A stretch of DNA of 9,295 nt. It comes from an uncultured Planctomycetota bacterium (lineage in GTDB: Bacteria; Planctomycetota; Planctomycetia; Pirellulales; UBA1268). This document shows positions 7,401-9,295 of this stretch, in pieces. The stretch lies in contig CAJQGO010000298.1 of NCBI GenBank assembly GCA_905477565.1, forward strand, positions 1 through 9,295, given 5' to 3'. The notes beneath the pieces were generated by a model. The model had not been told where the DNA came from, searched no databases, and was given only the letters and a program-made list of their open reading frames with translations. Position numbers and translations under genes: made by a program. Within the stretch, counting starts at the first letter, position 1. The number at the start of each line of letters is the position of its first letter.

Positions 7401-9295
7401 TTGTCGAGGCAGACAACTGACTTCGGTTTAGGAACCGAAGAGACTGTCGCAGAACATTCTGATCCTCTCATTGGACATGCTTTTGGTGATGTTGTGATTG
7501 AGTCACTTCTAGCATCAGGTGGTATGGGACGTGTCTATCAAGGACGGCAGCGGTCACCTGACAGAAAAGTAGCCATCAAAGTCATTCGTCCAGGTCATCG
7601 ATCACCACGTGCCTTCCAACGATTTCAACGTGAAACTGAGCTCTTAGGACGACTGAGCCATCCTGGAATCGCTCAGATCTATACTGCCGGTTCGATCACA
7701 AAGAATGGAGAGGATTCACCATACTTTGTGATGGAACTGATTCAAGACGCGATGACATTGGTAAAGTTTGCGAATCACCGAAACTTACCGAATAAGGAAC
7801 GCCTGATTCTCTTTTCATCGGTCTGTAAAGCTGTTGCATACGGCCACTCACATTCTGTTGTTCATCGTGACCTCAAGCCAAGCAACATACTAGTCGATGC
7901 CGCAGGACATCCGAAGGTCATCGACTTCGGTATTGCTCGTATCGAACAAGACAACGATGCAACTGAAACAGGAACATTCCTTGGAACACGCCAGTACAGT
8001 AGCCCTGAACAATCTTCCGGAAAGAAAGCAGATGCCCGCAGTGATGTCTATTCACTCGGCGTCCTTCTCCATGAATTGCTTACTGGAAAACTGCCGTATG
8101 AACTTAAAGATGCTTCTCTTCTTGAAACAGCTCGCATCATTCACGACCAACGACCAAGCAGGCTGCAAATACCTGAAAAGAAATTACGTTCTGGCGTTGA
8201 ATTAATCGCAGAAAAGTGCCTCGAGAAAAACTCAAATGACAGGTACTTCAATGCTGAAGCACTCAGTCTTGATATTGATGCTCTTCTTTCTGGACAACCA
8301 CTTGCTGCAAAGCCACAAACCGTTCTTAAAAGAAGTCTCGGTTTCTTGAAAAGGTATTCGTCACTTGCTGTGGTAATTGGGATACTTTTATTGATTACAA
8401 ATGCATTTTTCTTTTCGGACAATTCTTCTACACAAGAAAACAATAGCCCCAAACCGACTGGTGCGTCTTTCGAGACTATCAAATCACTTGAGGTAAAATT
8501 TGCTGGAGTCTCAAGCTACAGAACTACGCCACTTCGCTGGCTTCACTTTGCATTTAATGAGCCAATACTCAGCCTGACTACTGCTGATTTTCGTCTTACA
8601 CGGAACGGCGAAGACGTGCCCCTTGACGGTGCTAATGTCTCTGGCAATCGACTCAGCTGGGAAATGAGTGGCCTGCAAGATCTTACGTCGAAGGAAGGTG
8701 ACTACGTCTTGAGTCTCTGCGGGACTGAGTCGACTCCCCAAAATATTGCGGGGCACCGTCTACGACAAACATACACAACAACGTGGACAATGCCTCCATT
8801 CAAAGACGTACGCTTCAACCTTCTTGACAATTCATGGAAACAGCATCTTGTTTCAATAACTGGTGCGGAGTGCTATACCGAACATTCTGCTGGCGGATGT
8901 ACGTTCATTCGACCGACCGTTGCGAATAGGGAAGGTAATGTCGTTCTGAAATTTGATGCTCCATTTTCAATCCGGAGTGCAACAATCAAAGCGACTATTA
9001 AAGTTTGGACAACTGGCGATCCGTCTCCTTATGACCCAGGAGCAATCGCTGCCCTTGATATTTCACCTGATGGTGAAATATGGACAACCCTCGATACACG
9101 TGCCGCAAACCACGGAGGATTCGGTGGAAATTTTTTTGATATCTCTGAGTACGTGGCTGAGTCACAAACAGTTTGGGTACGAGCACGATTAACTGGAACG
9201 CGTGAATGGCCGGAAGATGGCCTTATTTTTAGCCAGTTTTTGAGATGTGAGAAGGAGGCATTACCTGAACCTTTTTACCTCACCATGACTGGCGG
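7401..9295 (+). CDS. Transmembrane Hanks-type Ser/Thr protein kinase with Ig-like ectodomain (3' end cut by window)
   Basis: This membrane sensor kinase would phosphorylate cytoplasmic proteins on Ser/Thr; its signal and substrates are unknown. Counting from TTG at 7401, 631 residues are visible. The kinase domain (about 25-290) has glycine loop SGGMGRV (39-45), Lys60 in VAIK, HRDLKPSN (155-162, Asp157 and Asn162), DFG (Asp175), SSPEQ in place of APE (Glu203) and DVYSLG (Asp215), so it should be active and of the RD class. A basic stretch and one membrane helix (about 321-338) follow. Outside are an Ig-like module (about 364-465, beginning near 'GVSSYRTTP') and a beta-rich region (about 470-620) resembling a galactose-binding or jelly-roll fold; that last call is weak. 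Four ectodomain cysteines (440, 491, 500, 616) could pair. The start is uncertain: the in-frame stop upstream is at 7269, and TTG 7401 is the only ATG/GTG/TTG codon before the kinase domain, but its GAGGAG directly abuts it. ATC 7302 has better spacing. Confidence 0.9.
   Translation, partial: MSRQTTDFGLGTEETVAEHSDPLIGHAFGDVVIESLLASGGMGRVYQGRQRSPDRKVAIKVIRPGHRSPRAFQRFQRETELLGRLSHPGIAQIYTAGSITKNGEDSPYFVMELIQDAMTLVKFANHRNLPNKERLILFSSVCKAVAYGHSHSVVHRDLKPSNILVDAAGHPKVIDFGIARIEQDNDATETGTFLGTRQYSSPEQSSGKKADARSDVYSLGVLLHELLTGKLPYELKDASLLETARIIHDQRPSRLQIPEKKLRSGVELIAEKCLEKNSNDRYFNAEALSLDIDALLSGQPLAAKPQTVLKRSLGFLKRYSSLAVVIGILLLITNAFFFSDNSSTQENNSPKPTGASFETIKSLEVKFAGVSSYRTTPLRWLHFAFNEPILSLTTADFRLTRNGEDVPLDGANVSGNRLSWEMSGLQDLTSKEGDYVLSLCGTESTPQNIAGHRLRQTYTTTWTMPPFKDVRFNLLDNSWKQHLVSITGAECYTEHSAGGCTFIRPTVANREGNVVLKFDAPFSIRSATIKATIKVWTTGDPSPYDPGAIAALDISPDGEIWTTLDTRAANHGGFGGNFFDISEYVAESQTVWVRARLTGTREWPEDGLIFSQFLRCEKEALPEPFYLTMTG
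8361..8414 (+). other. Transmembrane segment of the kinase
   Basis: Eighteen consecutive mostly hydrophobic codons (reading SLAVVIGILLLITNAFFF) follow a Lys/Arg-rich stretch and precede a polar Ser/Asn/Pro linker. By the positive-inside rule the kinase domain is cytoplasmic and the C-terminal modules are outside the inner membrane. Only one such segment is visible, giving a bitopic protein. Confidence 0.85.
8490..8795 (+). other. Ig-like ectodomain module of the kinase
   Basis: The translated segment runs from 'EVKFAGVSSYRTTP' through 'HFAFNEPI', 'DFRLTRNGEDV', 'WEMSGLQDLT', 'GDYVLSL' and ends 'TTTWTMP'. From memory this is the pattern of a repeated Ig-like module in planctomycete secreted and surface proteins, where an RTTP motif is followed by an EP strand, an L-TR-G strand and a final W-M. 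Having it on a kinase suggests binding or spacing at the cell surface. The family match is recalled, not searched. Confidence 0.55.

Noticed and set aside
7348..7431. ATG codons at 7351 and 7375, considered as kinase starts
   Set aside because: They are in another frame that reaches a stop near 7429, before the kinase domain; using them would require a frameshift for which there is no slippery sequence.
8141..8756. Minus-strand open frames under the kinase gene (8141-8482 and 8511-8756)
   Set aside because: They are shadows of the kinase reading frame, which has strong motifs and a membrane helix throughout this part.

Overview
The window looks like a bacterial chromosome segment of moderate GC content. 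It holds four protein-coding genes and no RNA gene, mobile element, CRISPR array or long repeat that I can see. The best taxonomic guess is Planctomycetota. The main reason is the right-hand gene: a membrane-anchored Ser/Thr kinase whose outer part carries an Ig-like module of the kind common in planctomycete surface proteins (an 'RTTP' start, then F-x-EP, 'DF-LTRNG', a 'GL--LT---G-Y-L' strand and a final 'TWTM'). This is inference from family knowledge, with no database search behind it.

Positions 1 to 7152, minus strand, hold a recC-recB-recD operon read right to left. recC (7152 to 3796) and recB (3799 to 620) are complete. recD starts at 623 and leaves the window at position 1 after 207 codons, just past helicase motif Ia. 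Both junctions are 4-base ATGA overlaps, so the three genes are very likely cotranscribed and translationally coupled. Together they encode the RecBCD (exonuclease V) helicase-nuclease, which processes double-strand DNA ends for RecA-dependent repair and degrades foreign linear DNA. RecB keeps its helicase motifs and its nuclease residues, and the visible part of RecD keeps Walker A, so the complex looks active.

Positions 7153 to about 7400 form the divergent control region between recC and the kinase gene. It contains small inverted repeats, only a weak promoter candidate, and a good Shine-Dalgarno sequence with no ATG, GTG or TTG at the proper distance in the kinase frame.

Positions about 7401 (possibly 7302) to 9295, plus strand, hold the 5' part of the kinase gene. 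It encodes an intact cytoplasmic Hanks-type kinase domain, one transmembrane helix and two extracytoplasmic beta-rich regions, and is cut by the window edge. It shares only the intergenic region with recCBD, and nothing in the sequence proves a functional link. I found no clear evidence of a new defence or mobile system. The points most worth a second look are the kinase start codon and its ectodomain.
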